Of a stretch of DNA of 36,351 bases, positions 1-7,416 are shown piece after piece (position 1 is the stretch's first letter; each line of letters opens with the position of its first letter). The notes under the pieces are model-generated. The model saw only the letters and a list, made by a program, of their open reading frames with translations. It had not been told where the DNA came from and did not search any database. The stretch covers positions 1-36,351 of the forward strand of contig NZ_JAKMUU010000011.1 of assembly GCF_027570035.1 (NCBI RefSeq), read 5' to 3'. The translations under genes and the position numbers were made by a program. The stretch comes from Corynebacterium curieae (GTDB lineage Bacteria; Actinomycetota; Actinomycetes; Mycobacteriales; Mycobacteriaceae).

Positions 1-33
1 CACACACTGCAAAAATGAGTACTGGGGACGTCG

Positions 34-1302
34 TTAAAAGAGCTCTTCTTCTTGAGTTCTTTCAATGGTGGCGCCGAGGCGTTGCAGATTCTCCACAAAG
101 TTGGGATAGCCGCGGTCGATATGGAAGACATCGTGAACCGTAGTGGTCTCATCGGCGCATAGTGCAGAGAGTACGAGGCCGGCGCCGGCACGAATATCGG
201 AGCTCCACACGTGCGTAGAAGAAAGGCGCTCTTTACCGCGGACTACAACATGGTGCCCGTCAACCTGGGCGTCGGCACCCAAGCGCAACATTTCATCAAC
301 GAATCGGAAGCGGGATTCAAAGACATTCTCAGTAATGACCGTCGTACCATCCGCGATTGCGGAGATTCCGATGGCCATTGGCTGCAGGTCGGTGGGGAAT
401 CCCGGGAAGGGCAGAGTTTGGTAGTCCACTGCCTGCGGGCGCTGGTCCATACGCACCCGAAAACCATTTTCGTAGGTCTCCAGTTCCGCGCCGGCAGACT
501 TGAGCTTTTCCAGCGGCAGGTGGAGGTGGCGCGGGGAAATTCCTCCGACGGTGATATCGCCCTGCGTCATGGCGGCCGCATATGCCCACGTACCTGCCAC
601 GATGCGGTCACCAATAACCTCGTGTTGGGTGGGCTGCAGCTTTTCGACGCCACGGATGGTCACCACTGAGCTTCCCTCACCCTCGATATCGGCACCCATG
701 GATTTAAGCATGGTGCACAGATCGACGATTTCCGGCTCGCGGGCCGCATTGTGCAGAACGGTTTCTCCCTCAGCAAGGACCGCGGCGGTCAGGATATTTT
801 CGGTTGCGCCCACCGAAGGGAAATCGAGGCGAATATTCGCTCCTCGCAAATGTGTAGCCTCAGCTACAACTGCCCCGTGCTCGATGCGGGTGGTAGCGCC
901 CAGCTTTTCTAGCCCGGTTTGGTGCATATCTAGGGGGCGGGAGCCAATCGCGTCGCCGCCCGGAAGCGCCACTTTGGCATGGCCGCAGCGGGAAGTAAGC
1001 GGCCCAAGCACGCACACCGAGGCGCGGAATTGGCGGACTGCATCAAAATCCGCATTAGATTGTGGCTGTGCAGGGGTAGTAATTCGGACTTCAGAGCCGT
1101 CAATTACTACCTCGCAGCCCAACCCCTCAAGGACCTTTTTCATGAGGGGGACGTCCAGAATCTCTGGGCAGTTGGTCAGCGTCGTAGTGCCCTCCGCCAG
1201 CAAAGATGCGGCCATGAGCTTCAAGACGCTATTTTTTGCGCCATCTACTTTAACGGTGCCCTCCAGACGGGCACCGCCGGAAACAATAAACTGATCTTTC
1301 AC
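34..1302 (-). CDS. murA: UDP-N-acetylglucosamine 1-carboxyvinyltransferase, Asp117 type
   Basis: Transfers enolpyruvate from PEP to UDP-GlcNAc, the first committed cytoplasmic step of peptidoglycan synthesis. The 422-residue product has the usual family length and the EPSP-synthase-like double fold. The N-terminal VDGAKNS motif carries the conserved Lys (K23). The active-site loop reads [12 protein letters not shown], so residue 117 is Asp where most bacteria have the fosfomycin-reactive Cys. This matches mycobacterial MurA and is known to give insensitivity to fosfomycin. The start is GTG at 1302, immediately before the typical KDQFIVSGG sequence; no strong ribosome binding site is visible. 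It lies 21 bases downstream of ramA on the same strand, so read-through from ramA is possible. Identity is certain; the regulation is not visible. Confidence 0.97.
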   Translation of the reverse strand: MKDQFIVSGGARLEGTVKVDGAKNSVLKLMAASLLAEGTTTLTNCPEILDVPLMKKVLEGLGCEVVIDGSEVRITTPAQPQSNADFDAVRQFRASVCVLGPLTSRCGHAKVALPGGDAIGSRPLDMHQTGLEKLGATTRIEHGAVVAEATHLRGANIRLDFPSVGATENILTAAVLAEGETVLHNAAREPEIVDLCTMLKSMGADIEGEGSSVVTIRGVEKLQPTQHEVIGDRIVAGTWAYAAAMTQGDITVGGISPRHLHLPLEKLKSAGAELETYENGFRVRMDQRPQAVDYQTLPFPGFPTDLQPMAIGISAIADGTTVITENVFESRFRFVDEMLRLGADAQVDGHHVVVRGKERLSSTHVWSSDIRAGAGLVLSALCADETTTVHDVFHIDRGYPNFVENLQRLGATIERTQEEELF

Positions 1303-1323
1303 AACTGCCCACGCTACCGGTTC

Positions 1324-2163
1324 TTAAGGCAGCGCGCCGATACGACGGGCAGCATTGACCGCCTCGTAGCGCGTGTGCGCGCCGAGTTTACGCATTACCG
1401 AGCGCAGATAGGACTTGACGGTTTCCGCACCGATGCCCATTTCCTCGGCCGCTTCCACATTGGTGTGGCCCAGCGCCACACAGGAGAGAACATCCAGCTC
1501 ACGCGCAGAGAGTTTGGTGGACTGCTTCACCCGCACCGGCGAGACCATCTGATCGCACAAGGTCTCCAGTTCCTTGCGCAGCTCCTCATCTTCTACACGG
1601 TTAGCTAGCATGCGCAACTTGGAGTGCGTGGAGCGCACTTGCTCCCACTCAGCGCCGTTCATAACGTGGCCACGGGAGGCGCCACCCTTGGAACCATCGG
1701 CGCGGCGCATAGCGGAATTTACGGCTAGGTCCTGTTCGAGGGTGCGCGCGGTCATCGTCACTTCTTCGATCACCTTATCCCCTAAACGAACCGGGGAGTG
1801 AACGCCGACGTAAAGGACACCGCGAATTTCGCGCTGGACCGTAACGGGTACGGCCACAATGGAATGCAAGCCTTCGTCTTGGATCACGCGGTCGTTCTCG
1901 TGCGAGATGGTAGTAGCACGCGTGTAATCGGATACACCTACCGCGCGGCGAGTGCTCACCACTCGCCCACCCACGCCAACGCCAGAATCGATGATCAAAT
2001 TCTGCAGTGCTGGGGTGCGAAGCCCCACCCACTGCGTGATCTGCAGGCGATTATCTGGCAGTAGCGTGGCATACATTGTCACCGGAATACCAGTTGCGGT
2101 TTTCAGGGACGACAGGGCCGCGCGTACGGATTCTTCATCATCTTTGAGGCGATGCGACTCCAT
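1324..2163 (-). CDS. ramA: RamA, LuxR-type regulator of acetate metabolism
   Basis: A GAF-like sensory domain (about residues 15-160) is followed by a C-terminal LuxR-type helix-turn-helix (about 215-279; LSARELDVLSCVALGHTNVEAAEEMG region, only partly quoted here). The whole sequence resembles C. glutamicum RamA, which activates acetate, TCA and cell-wall genes and represses its own gene. The open frame extends further upstream, but ATG at 2163 is chosen because it begins the conserved MESHRLKDDEE segment and is preceded by GAGGAAAG at a 6-base spacing. That gives 279 residues. A minus-strand TATACT (2253-2248) is a good -10. Two sequences matching the RamA consensus lie around it (TGGGGGT 2263-2269, TGGGGT 2222-2227), consistent with autoregulation. 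murA follows on the same strand. Confidence 0.93.
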   Translation of the reverse strand: MESHRLKDDEESVRAALSSLKTATGIPVTMYATLLPDNRLQITQWVGLRTPALQNLIIDSGVGVGGRVVSTRRAVGVSDYTRATTISHENDRVIQDEGLHSIVAVPVTVQREIRGVLYVGVHSPVRLGDKVIEEVTMTARTLEQDLAVNSAMRRADGSKGGASRGHVMNGAEWEQVRSTHSKLRMLANRVEDEELRKELETLCDQMVSPVRVKQSTKLSARELDVLSCVALGHTNVEAAEEMGIGAETVKSYLRSVMRKLGAHTRYEAVNAARRIGALP

Positions 2164-2221
2164 GAGACTCTTTCCTCGTCGGGGGTAACCAAGTAGGTGC
2201 ACCCGCCCTCCCCCGGGAATT

Positions 2222-2269
2222 TGGGGTCCAGCGGGCAACTGAGTGGAAGTATAGACAGCATGTGGGGGT
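2222..2269 (-). promoter_or_regulatory. ramA promoter with two RamA-like boxes
   Basis: On the minus strand a perfect-looking -10 TATACT occupies 2253-2248, about 85 bases before the ramA ATG. TGGGGGT at 2263-2269 and TGGGGT at 2222-2227 (ACCCCCA and ACCCCA on the ramA strand) fit the published RamA motif TG4-6T/C or AC4-5A/G/T. One lies just upstream of the -10 and one downstream of the predicted transcript start, as expected for autorepression. I see no clear -35. Confidence 0.5.
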
Positions 2270-2343
2270 AATTCGAAATCGCCCTTGGCTTATCTGACGC
2301 TACAATCCCACATGGGATGCCCGAATAACCGGTCTAGAATTTA

Positions 2344-2359
2344 TATACTGACTGGTCTA
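2344..2359 (+). promoter_or_regulatory. McbR-like operator upstream of cysK
   Basis: TATAC-N6-GTCTA matches 9 of 10 positions of the McbR operator TAGAC-N6-GTCTA. McbR represses cysteine and methionine genes, including cysK, in C. glutamicum. The site sits 69 bases before the cysK ATG and contains TATACT, a possible -10, so repressor and polymerase would compete. This is an assignment by motif only. Confidence 0.55.
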
Positions 2360-2427
2360 GTTATGTGGTGTACGCTTGCGTTGTACACGATTTGAACCCA
2401 AATCTGATTCCCAAAGGAGTCCACAAA

Positions 2428-3363
2428 ATGGCTGTCTACAACAACATCATGGAAACCATCGGCGGCACCCCACTGGTCCGCCTCAACCGCCTAACCGAGG
2501 GCAAGGGCGCAATCGTGCTTGCCAAGGTGGAGTCTTTTAACCCAGCAAATTCCGTCAAAGACCGTATCGGCAAGGCCATCGTTGAGGCCGCTGAAAAGTC
2601 CGGCCAGCTCAAACCTGGTGGCACCATCGTGGAGGCTACCTCCGGCAACACCGGTATTGCCTTGGCCCTGGCCGGCGCTACCTTGGGCTACAAGGTCATC
2701 TTGACCATGCCAGAGACCATGTCCAACGAGCGCAAGGTGCTGCTGCGCGCCTACGGCGCAGAAATCGTACTGACCCCGGGTGCGGCAGGCATGCAGGGCG
2801 CCGTCGACAAGGCGAATGAAATCGTCGCCGAAAACGAGAACGCCGTTCTTGCGGCCCAGTTCGCCAATGAAGCCAACCCGAAGATTCACGAGGAGACCAC
2901 CGGCCCGGAGATTTGGGAAGACGCAGAGGGCAAGGTCGACGCCTTCGTTGCCGGCGTAGGCACCGGCGGCACCGTTACCGGTGTAGGACGCTTCCTTAAG
3001 TCCAAGAACCCGGACCTGCACCTGGCAGCCGTTGAGCCGGCCGACTCCCCAGTCCTTTCTGAGGGCCACGCTGGCCCGCACAAGATCCAGGGCATTGGCG
3101 CTAACTTCGTTCCGGAGGTACTTGACCGCGAGCTTCTCGACGAAGTCTTTACCGCTACCACCGAGGAGTCCATCAAGGCTTCCCGCGACCTGGCTACCCA
3201 GGAAGGCCTACTGGTCGGCATTTCCGCTGGTGCTAACGTTTCTGCAGCTCTGAAGCTGGCGGAGCGCCCTGAGTTCGAGGGCAAGACCATCGTAGTTGTC
3301 CTGCCGGACTTTGGTGAGCGCTACGTTTCCACCATCCTCTTCGAGGACATCCGCGAGGCTTAA
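2428..3363 (+). CDS. cysK: O-acetylserine sulfhydrylase (cysteine synthase A)
   Basis: PLP enzyme that converts O-acetylserine plus sulfide to cysteine in the cytoplasm. ATG at 2428 is chosen over an upstream in-frame start because AAAGGAGT lies just ahead and the protein then begins [20 protein letters not shown], the usual CysK N-terminus; length is 311 residues. Visible motifs are NSVKDRIG with the PLP lysine K44, the substrate loop [10 protein letters not shown], the phosphate-binding [10 protein letters not shown] and a C-terminal GISAGAN. cysE follows in the same direction, 70 bases away but after a terminator, so the two genes of the same pathway appear separately transcribed. An McbR-like operator precedes the gene. 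Confidence 0.97.
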   Translation: MAVYNNIMETIGGTPLVRLNRLTEGKGAIVLAKVESFNPANSVKDRIGKAIVEAAEKSGQLKPGGTIVEATSGNTGIALALAGATLGYKVILTMPETMSNERKVLLRAYGAEIVLTPGAAGMQGAVDKANEIVAENENAVLAAQFANEANPKIHEETTGPEIWEDAEGKVDAFVAGVGTGGTVTGVGRFLKSKNPDLHLAAVEPADSPVLSEGHAGPHKIQGIGANFVPEVLDRELLDEVFTATTEESIKASRDLATQEGLLVGISAGANVSAALKLAERPEFEGKTIVVVLPDFGERYVSTILFEDIREA

Positions 3364-3379
3364 GCCGCCCCGGATGAAT

Positions 3380-3413
3380 AAAAGCACCTGCCAACCATGG
3401 CGGGTGCTTTTTC
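3380..3413 (+). terminator. Rho-independent terminator of cysK
   Basis: A 10-bp stem (3383-3392 with 3399-3408, one G-U pair) with a 6-base loop is followed by a run of five T. Confidence 0.85.
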
Positions 3414-3433
3414 TATGCCAGTACTATGTGTGC

Positions 3434-3997
3434 ATGAGCATTATGAACTACATCCGTGAAGACTTAGCAAATGCAAGAGATCACGATCCGGCTGCACGCG
3501 GGGACGTCGAAAATGCGGTGGTATATTCCGGCCTCCACGCTATTTGGTCCCACCGCATTTCGCACTGGATGTGGAAGCGAGGCCTGCGCGGTCCCGCGCG
3601 CATCCTAGCGCAGATTAACCGCTTCTTTACTGGTGTGGAGATACACCCCGGCGCCACCATCGGCCGCCGCTTCTTTATTGACCACGGCATGGGCATCGTC
3701 ATTGGTGAAACGGCCGAGATCGGTGATGGCGTCATGCTTTATCACGGAGTCACCCTCGGCGGTCAGGTGCTTACCCAAACCAAGCGCCACCCCACCATCG
3801 AAGACAATGTCGTCATTGGCGCCGGCGCAAAGGTTCTAGGGCCTATTACCATCGGCGAGGGTTCGGCAATTGGTGCCAATGCCGTAGTTACTAAAGACGT
3901 CCCCGCCGAGAATATTGCCGTTGGCATCCCCGCTAAGAATCGGCCACGCAACCCGAATGAGCGCATTAAACTGGTCGACCCCGACTACTACATCTAA
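3434..3997 (+). CDS. cysE: Serine O-acetyltransferase
   Basis: Makes O-acetylserine from serine and acetyl-CoA, the substrate of the preceding CysK. The protein has an N-terminal helical part and a left-handed beta-helix of hexapeptide repeats (about residues 60-170), with the family motifs [24 protein letters not shown] and [11 protein letters not shown] at 3434 gives 187 residues; ATG at 3443 (MNYIRED) is the alternative. No ribosome binding site is present, but TACTAT at 3422-3427 ends six bases before 3434, which suggests a leaderless mRNA starting at this ATG. The length and end (KLVDPDYYI) match corynebacterial short-type CysE without the long N-terminal extension of the E. coli enzyme. 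Confidence 0.95.
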   Translation: MSIMNYIREDLANARDHDPAARGDVENAVVYSGLHAIWSHRISHWMWKRGLRGPARILAQINRFFTGVEIHPGATIGRRFFIDHGMGIVIGETAEIGDGVMLYHGVTLGGQVLTQTKRHPTIEDNVVIGAGAKVLGPITIGEGSAIGANAVVTKDVPAENIAVGIPAKNRPRNPNERIKLVDPDYYI

Positions 3998-4007
3998 ATT
4001 CTCTCCC

Positions 4008-4039
4008 AGCGGCTCACAGACAACTGTGGGCCGCTTTTT
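4008..4039 (+). terminator. Rho-independent terminator of cysE
   Basis: A 12-bp stem (4008-4019 with 4024-4035, one G-U pair) and 4-base loop is followed by T-rich sequence. It ends within the stop region of the convergent acetyltransferase gene. Confidence 0.88.
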
Positions 4040-4328
4040 ATATACCTTCTGGACGGAGCAGGTCGCGGTATTCGGGATTCTTTTCTATAAAGTGCGCAAC
4101 CGCAGAGCAGGTGGCAATGACTTGCTTGCCGACGCCCCGGGCGTCGTCAAGCGCTGCCTTAATCAACGGCCCAGACAGTCCCTGGCCGCGGAAAGCGTCC
4201 TTGATGACTGTGTGGTTGAACTCGCGAGTATTGCCCGCATCTACATAGTGGCACGAACCCGCTTCGGTGCCATCCACGCTAAGTACGTAACGGGACTTAT
4301 CGGTCTGGTGTGCAATAGTGTGCTCCAT
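4038..4328 (-). CDS. Small GNAT-like N-acetyltransferase (NATD1/YjdJ type)
   Basis: A 96-residue protein of the compact GNAT subfamily (Acetyltransf_CG type) with the core FNHTVIKDAFRGQGLSGPLI, whose RGQGLSG is the acetyl-CoA pyrophosphate-binding loop, and a C-terminal CSAVAHFIEKNPEY characteristic of the group. The substrate is unknown in this family. Start is ATG at 4328. No ribosome binding site is seen; a TAGTAT lies five bases before the ATG on the minus strand, so a leaderless transcript is plausible. It is separated from the upstream tRNA genes by a terminator and converges on cysE. Confidence 0.85.
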   Translation of the reverse strand: MEHTIAHQTDKSRYVLSVDGTEAGSCHYVDAGNTREFNHTVIKDAFRGQGLSGPLIKAALDDARGVGKQVIATCSAVAHFIEKNPEYRDLLRPEGI

Positions 4329-4343
4329 GGGCCCATACTAAAG

Positions 4344-4379
4344 CAAAAATGGCCCCTCGCTGATAACGAGGAGCCATTA
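4344..4379 (-). terminator. Terminator after tRNA-Asp/tRNA-Phe
   Basis: On the minus strand an imperfect stem built from AATGGC/GCCATT and CCTCG/CGAGG arms closes a 7-base loop and ends in TTTTT. It lies directly downstream of tRNA-Phe. Confidence 0.75.
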
Positions 4380-4382
4380 TTG

Positions 4383-4455
4383 TGGCCAGAGCCAGGATCG
4401 AACTGGCGACCCCACACTTTTCAGGCGTGTGCTCTACCGACTGAGCTATCTGGCC
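4383..4455 (-). tRNA. tRNA-Phe (GAA)
   Basis: A complete cloverleaf of 73 bases can be drawn: acceptor GGCCAGA/TCTGGCC, D stem GCTC/GAGC, anticodon loop CTGAAAA, T stem GCCAG/CTGGC, discriminator A. CCA is not encoded. It is 19 bases downstream of a tRNA-Asp on the same strand. Confidence 0.97.
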
Positions 4456-4474
4456 AGAAACCCGAAGGTTTCGG

Positions 4475-4548
4475 CGACCTTGACGGGACTTGAACCCGCG
4501 ACCTCCGCCGTGACAGGGCGGCGCGCTAACCAACTGCGCCACAAGGCC
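4475..4548 (-). tRNA. tRNA-Asp (GUC), copy 1
   Basis: A 74-base cloverleaf with acceptor GGCCTTG/CAAGGTC, anticodon loop containing GTC (CTGTCAC) and discriminator G. It is identical to the copy at 5031-5104, including one extra base on each side. Confidence 0.97.
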
Positions 4549-4631
4549 ATTTTAAATTATGCGTGCTCTCTGGCACGGATAGTTACTTTACAGAAGACTC
4601 CCAACACTCACCAAATCAGCACGTCACAACA

Positions 4632-4946
4632 CTATTTGTGCGCCTGAAGCGGATCTCTTCCACCCAATTTCATCTCAAAACGCTCATAGTCTTCCAATGC
4701 AGCAAAGTGCCGCGAGTAGAGGTCACAATCTCGGTCCACATAGCCATAAAGGACCGGAGCAACATCAACAATGTGGCGCAACTTCAGCCCTTCATACTCT
4801 TGCTCGTGAGCTCGGTCAACAACCTTGTGCTGCGCTTCCTCCTCTGAATCTGCGTAGACGAGGAAGAAGTCTTCCCGGTAGAAATTCTTTAGCTCCGTAT
4901 CCTGAGATGCGAGCTCAAAAACGACAATCCCTACGTATGGTTCCAC
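4632..4946 (-). CDS. Small protein, possible DUF4288 family
   Basis: A 104-residue soluble protein of unknown function. It begins at GTG 4946, preceded by AGAGGAG at about 9 bases. The pattern of an N-terminal beta strand (YVGIVVFEL), a second strand (FFLVYA) and then a helix rich in Asp/Glu (DSEEEAQHKVVDRA) recalls DUF4288 proteins; this is recognition by eye and is uncertain. No signal peptide or membrane segment is present. The gene sits between two identical tRNA-Asp genes and looks less GC-rich than the neighbouring genes, which would fit a gene acquired at a tRNA locus. No ribosome-independent function can be suggested. Confidence 0.72.
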   Translation of the reverse strand: MEPYVGIVVFELASQDTELKNFYREDFFLVYADSEEEAQHKVVDRAHEQEYEGLKLRHIVDVAPVLYGYVDRDCDLYSRHFAALEDYERFEMKLGGRDPLQAHK

Positions 4947-4992
4947 GACGCCAACTCCTCTTATTCTTTAGTTAGCGCCAGCGTAACAAAAT

Positions 4993-5024
4993 AAAAAGCA
5001 GCAATCGTAGAAACGATTGCTGCT
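4993..5024 (-). terminator. Terminator after tRNA-Glu/tRNA-Asp
   Basis: A perfect 12-bp stem (5024-5013 with 5008-4997) and 4-base loop is followed on the minus strand by TTTTATTTT. It ends the tRNA-Glu-tRNA-Asp transcript before the small gene at 4632-4946. Confidence 0.92.
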
Positions 5025-5030
5025 CAGCTG

Positions 5031-5104
5031 CGACCTTGACGGGACTTGAACCCGCGACCTCCGCCGTGACAGGGCGGCGCGCTAACCAACTGCGCCACAA
5101 GGCC
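5031..5104 (-). tRNA. tRNA-Asp (GUC), copy 2
   Basis: Identical to the copy at 4475-4548. It follows tRNA-Glu on the same strand and precedes a strong terminator. Confidence 0.97.
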
Positions 5105-5121
5105 AATCGAATATTAAATTC

Positions 5122-5145
5122 GTACCAACACTTTCGTGTTGGTAC
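5122..5145 (-). other. Intergenic hairpin between tRNA-Glu and tRNA-Asp
   Basis: A perfect 10-bp stem (5145-5136 with 5131-5122) with a 4-base loop overlaps the last bases of tRNA-Glu and is followed by an AT-rich stretch. It may be a processing signal or weak terminator. Confidence 0.7.
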
Positions 5146-5215
5146 CCCCAACGGGATTCGAACCCGTGCCGCTGCCGTGAAAGGGCAGTGTCCTAGGCCG
5201 CTAGACGATGGGGGC
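5143..5215 (-). tRNA. tRNA-Glu (UUC)
   Basis: A 73-base cloverleaf with acceptor GCCCCCA/TGGGGGT, anticodon loop CTTTCAC and discriminator A; CCA is not encoded. It is the first gene of the tRNA transcript read leftward. Confidence 0.97.
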
Positions 5216-5240
5216 CCGTCGCGCTAAGGCGACCTCTAGA

Positions 5241-5269
5241 AATATACTGGAGACCTCACTAAGTTACAA
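5241..5269 (-). promoter_or_regulatory. Promoter of the tRNA-Glu/Asp unit
   Basis: On the minus strand TTGTAA (5269-5264), a 17-base spacer and TATATT (5246-5241) form a good housekeeping promoter about 25 bases before tRNA-Glu. The same AT stretch read on the plus strand gives TATACT (5243-5248), a possible -10 for the divergent csoR-like gene. Confidence 0.7.
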
Positions 5270-5297
5270 AATCGCTCCCCCAGAAAGATTCGGAACC

Positions 5298-5630
5298 ATG
5301 TCTGACCAGCATCAAACCTGCTCTTGCCACGAACCTCACGTGCACGGATACAACGCAGATTCTAAGAGCAAAGATCGCTACCTCGCCAGACTTAAACGCA
5401 TCGAAGGTCAAACGCGTGGGATACACCGCATGGTGGAAGAAGACCAGTACTGCATCGACATCATTACCCAGATTTCGGCCGTGAAGTCTGCGCTAGAAAA
5501 TGTCTCGCTCGCACTCCTAGAAGATCACATTGAGCACTGCGTGGCCGGAGCTGCCGCCGAAGACGGCGAAGTGGCCACGGAGAAGCTGGAAGAGGCTATG
5601 CGCGCCATCAAGAAGATGGTGAAAAACTAA
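5298..5630 (+). CDS. CsoR/FrmR-family metal-sensing repressor
   Basis: A 110-residue all-helical repressor of the DUF156 (CsoR/RcnR/FrmR) family. The helix containing LARLKRIEGQTRGIHRMVEE is the family signature. The copper-sensing C-H-C set is present as Cys52, His77 and Cys81 (YC and DHIEHC), which points to a Cu(I) CsoR rather than an FrmR or RcnR. The N-terminal tail (CSCHEPHVHG) adds further Cys and His residues. ATG at 5298 is chosen as the start of the conserved unit; the ribosome binding site is weak. No copper ATPase or chaperone gene is adjacent, so its targets must be elsewhere, and no GC-rich CsoR operator is obvious upstream. Confidence 0.9.
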   Translation: MSDQHQTCSCHEPHVHGYNADSKSKDRYLARLKRIEGQTRGIHRMVEEDQYCIDIITQISAVKSALENVSLALLEDHIEHCVAGAAAEDGEVATEKLEEAMRAIKKMVKN

Positions 5631-5631
5631 A

Positions 5632-5656
5632 AGGAGCCACCTAAAAGGTGGCTCCT
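5632..5656 (-). terminator. Terminator of tRNA-Lys
   Basis: A perfect 11-bp stem (5656-5646 with 5642-5632) with a 3-base loop is followed on the minus strand by TTTAGTTTTT. It overlaps the end of the convergent csoR-like gene region and may act for both. Confidence 0.88.
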
Positions 5657-5660
5657 ACTG

Positions 5661-5733
5661 TGGGCCCTGTGGGGATCGAACCCACGACCTGCGGATTAAA
5701 AGTCCGTAGCTCTACCAACTGAGCTAAAGGCCC
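5661..5733 (-). tRNA. tRNA-Lys (UUU)
   Basis: A 73-base cloverleaf with acceptor GGGCCTT/AGGGCCC, anticodon loop CTTTTAA, T stem GTGGG/CCCAC and discriminator A. A possible -10 TAAAAT lies about 14 bases upstream. Confidence 0.97.
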
Positions 5734-5840
5734 AACGTCGCTACATTTTAGCGTGCGCTCTTTGCAAGTCCTAATTAGGGGGCGTCGGCAAGCGAAAGGC
5801 ACCCAGCCTGCCACTGAGCGCCTGCCAGTGCGGGGCCGTA

Positions 5841-7343
5841 TTAGCCGCGCATATCGCCCGTCTCCATGAAGCGAACCTGGAAATCAAAGGCGGTCTTCAA
5901 GTCGTGCGGGGTGTGCTGGAACTTGTTTTGCTTCGCACGGTTGAAGTAGTCCTCCAGCAGCGGACGGTAGTCCGGGTGCGCCACAGAGATGACCTTCTCC
6001 ACGCGCTCCTTTGGAGCCAGCCCGCGCAGGTCAGCAACGCCGTATTCAGTAATGATGACCATGGTGTCGTGCTCGGTGTGGTCCGTGTGGGATACGAAAG
6101 GAACCAGCGCGGAAATGGCGCCGTCCTTTGCCACGGACGGCGATACAAAGGTGGAGATATAGGCGTTGCGGGTGAAGTCACCAGAGCCGCCAGTGCCGTT
6201 CATGATGCGGGAGCCGGAAACGTTGGTGGAGTTAATATTGCCGTAAATATCGGCCTCGATCATGCCGTTGGAAGAAATCAGGCCGACGCGGCGGATGACC
6301 TCTGGATGGTTGGAGACCTGCTGTGGGCGCAGAATAATATGCTTGCGGTAGCGCTCTGCGTCCGCATTCATCTTCTCTGCATACTTCGGGGACAGGGCAA
6401 ACGAGGTGGCGGAAGCCATGGTCATCTTGCCGGCATCGATAAGATCGAGCATGCCATCCTGGATGACCTCAGTATAAGCCTGGATATTTTCAAACTTGGA
6501 ATCCAAAAGGCCGGCCATCACGGCATTCGGGACGTTGCCCACGCCGGACTGCATGATGAATTTGTCATACTCGAGGCGGCCTGCGGCGACCTCACCCTCG
6601 AGGAACTCGATGAAGTTGGCCGCGATCTTCTCGGAGATCTCGTCCGGCTCCTTGAATGGCGCGTTGCGGTCCGGGGCTTCGGTCTTAACCACGGCTACCA
6701 CCTTGTCCTCTGGGACCTCCATGTAGGTGGTGCCGATGCGATCACCCGGCTTAGTGATAGGGATAGGCTGGCGGTTCGGCAGCTTTTCAATGCGGTAGAT
6801 ATCGTGCATGCCCTCAAGGTTGATGGACTGCCACTCGTTGATCTCAATAATGATCTTATCCGCGGCCTCGATGTATTCGAGGTTATTGCCCACTGCGGAA
6901 GAGGGGACAACGTGGCCCTCCTCGGTAATACGCACAGCCTCAATGATGGCTACTTGGAAGTCACCGTAAAAGCCCTCCTCTACCTGCTGGCCAGAGTGGG
7001 AGAGGTGAATATCCTGGTAGAGCGCAGTGCCATCATTGAACTGCTTGCGCAAGGTGGGATCGGAGTTATAAGGCGAGCGGAAGCGAATCGCCTCAGCCTC
7101 CGCTAGGACGCCATCGCAATCTGGGGCGGTGGAAGCGCCGGAAAATACATCGATCTTAAATTCCTCACCCTTTTCATGCAGAGCCTTAGCCTTCTCTGCA
7201 ATGGCGGTAGGCAGGCCCTTAGGGTAGCCAGCACCAGTAAAGCCAGAAATACCCACGCGATCACCGTGGTTTACGTGCTGAGCAGCCTCTTCTGCAGAAA
7301 CGACAAGTTTCTGGAATGGGGCATACGCGATTCTTTCGGACAA
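5841..7343 (-). CDS. actA: Succinyl-CoA:acetate CoA-transferase (acetyl-CoA hydrolase/transferase family)
   Basis: A 500-residue class I CoA-transferase of the acetyl-CoA hydrolase family, closest in appearance to corynebacterial ActA, which moves CoA between succinyl-CoA or propionyl-CoA and acetate and so links acetate use with the TCA cycle. Conserved features include the N-terminal GISGFTGAGYPKGLP, a YTEVIQDGM segment expected to hold the catalytic Glu, and the C-terminal ITEYGVADLRGL. The start is a TTG at 7343, supported by AAGGAGG about 8 bases upstream. The upstream region shared with dus contains RamA- and RamB-like sequences (7417-7477). It is a single-gene unit; no strong terminator is seen downstream. 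Confidence 0.92.
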   Translation of the reverse strand: MSERIAYAPFQKLVVSAEEAAQHVNHGDRVGISGFTGAGYPKGLPTAIAEKAKALHEKGEEFKIDVFSGASTAPDCDGVLAEAEAIRFRSPYNSDPTLRKQFNDGTALYQDIHLSHSGQQVEEGFYGDFQVAIIEAVRITEEGHVVPSSAVGNNLEYIEAADKIIIEINEWQSINLEGMHDIYRIEKLPNRQPIPITKPGDRIGTTYMEVPEDKVVAVVKTEAPDRNAPFKEPDEISEKIAANFIEFLEGEVAAGRLEYDKFIMQSGVGNVPNAVMAGLLDSKFENIQAYTEVIQDGMLDLIDAGKMTMASATSFALSPKYAEKMNADAERYRKHIILRPQQVSNHPEVIRRVGLISSNGMIEADIYGNINSTNVSGSRIMNGTGGSGDFTRNAYISTFVSPSVAKDGAISALVPFVSHTDHTEHDTMVIITEYGVADLRGLAPKERVEKVISVAHPDYRPLLEDYFNRAKQNKFQHTPHDLKTAFDFQVRFMETGDMRG

Positions 7344-7416
7344 GGGTAATCCTCCTTCATTAAGGGGCCAGCCAAAATAACGGCCATTCTAATTAGTTAC
7401 ACAGCCCACATTAGCG

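Noticed and set aside
5800..5835. Terminator for actA from the CACTG/CAGTG repeat
   Set aside because: The stem is only 5 bp and there is no T tract; not reported as a feature.
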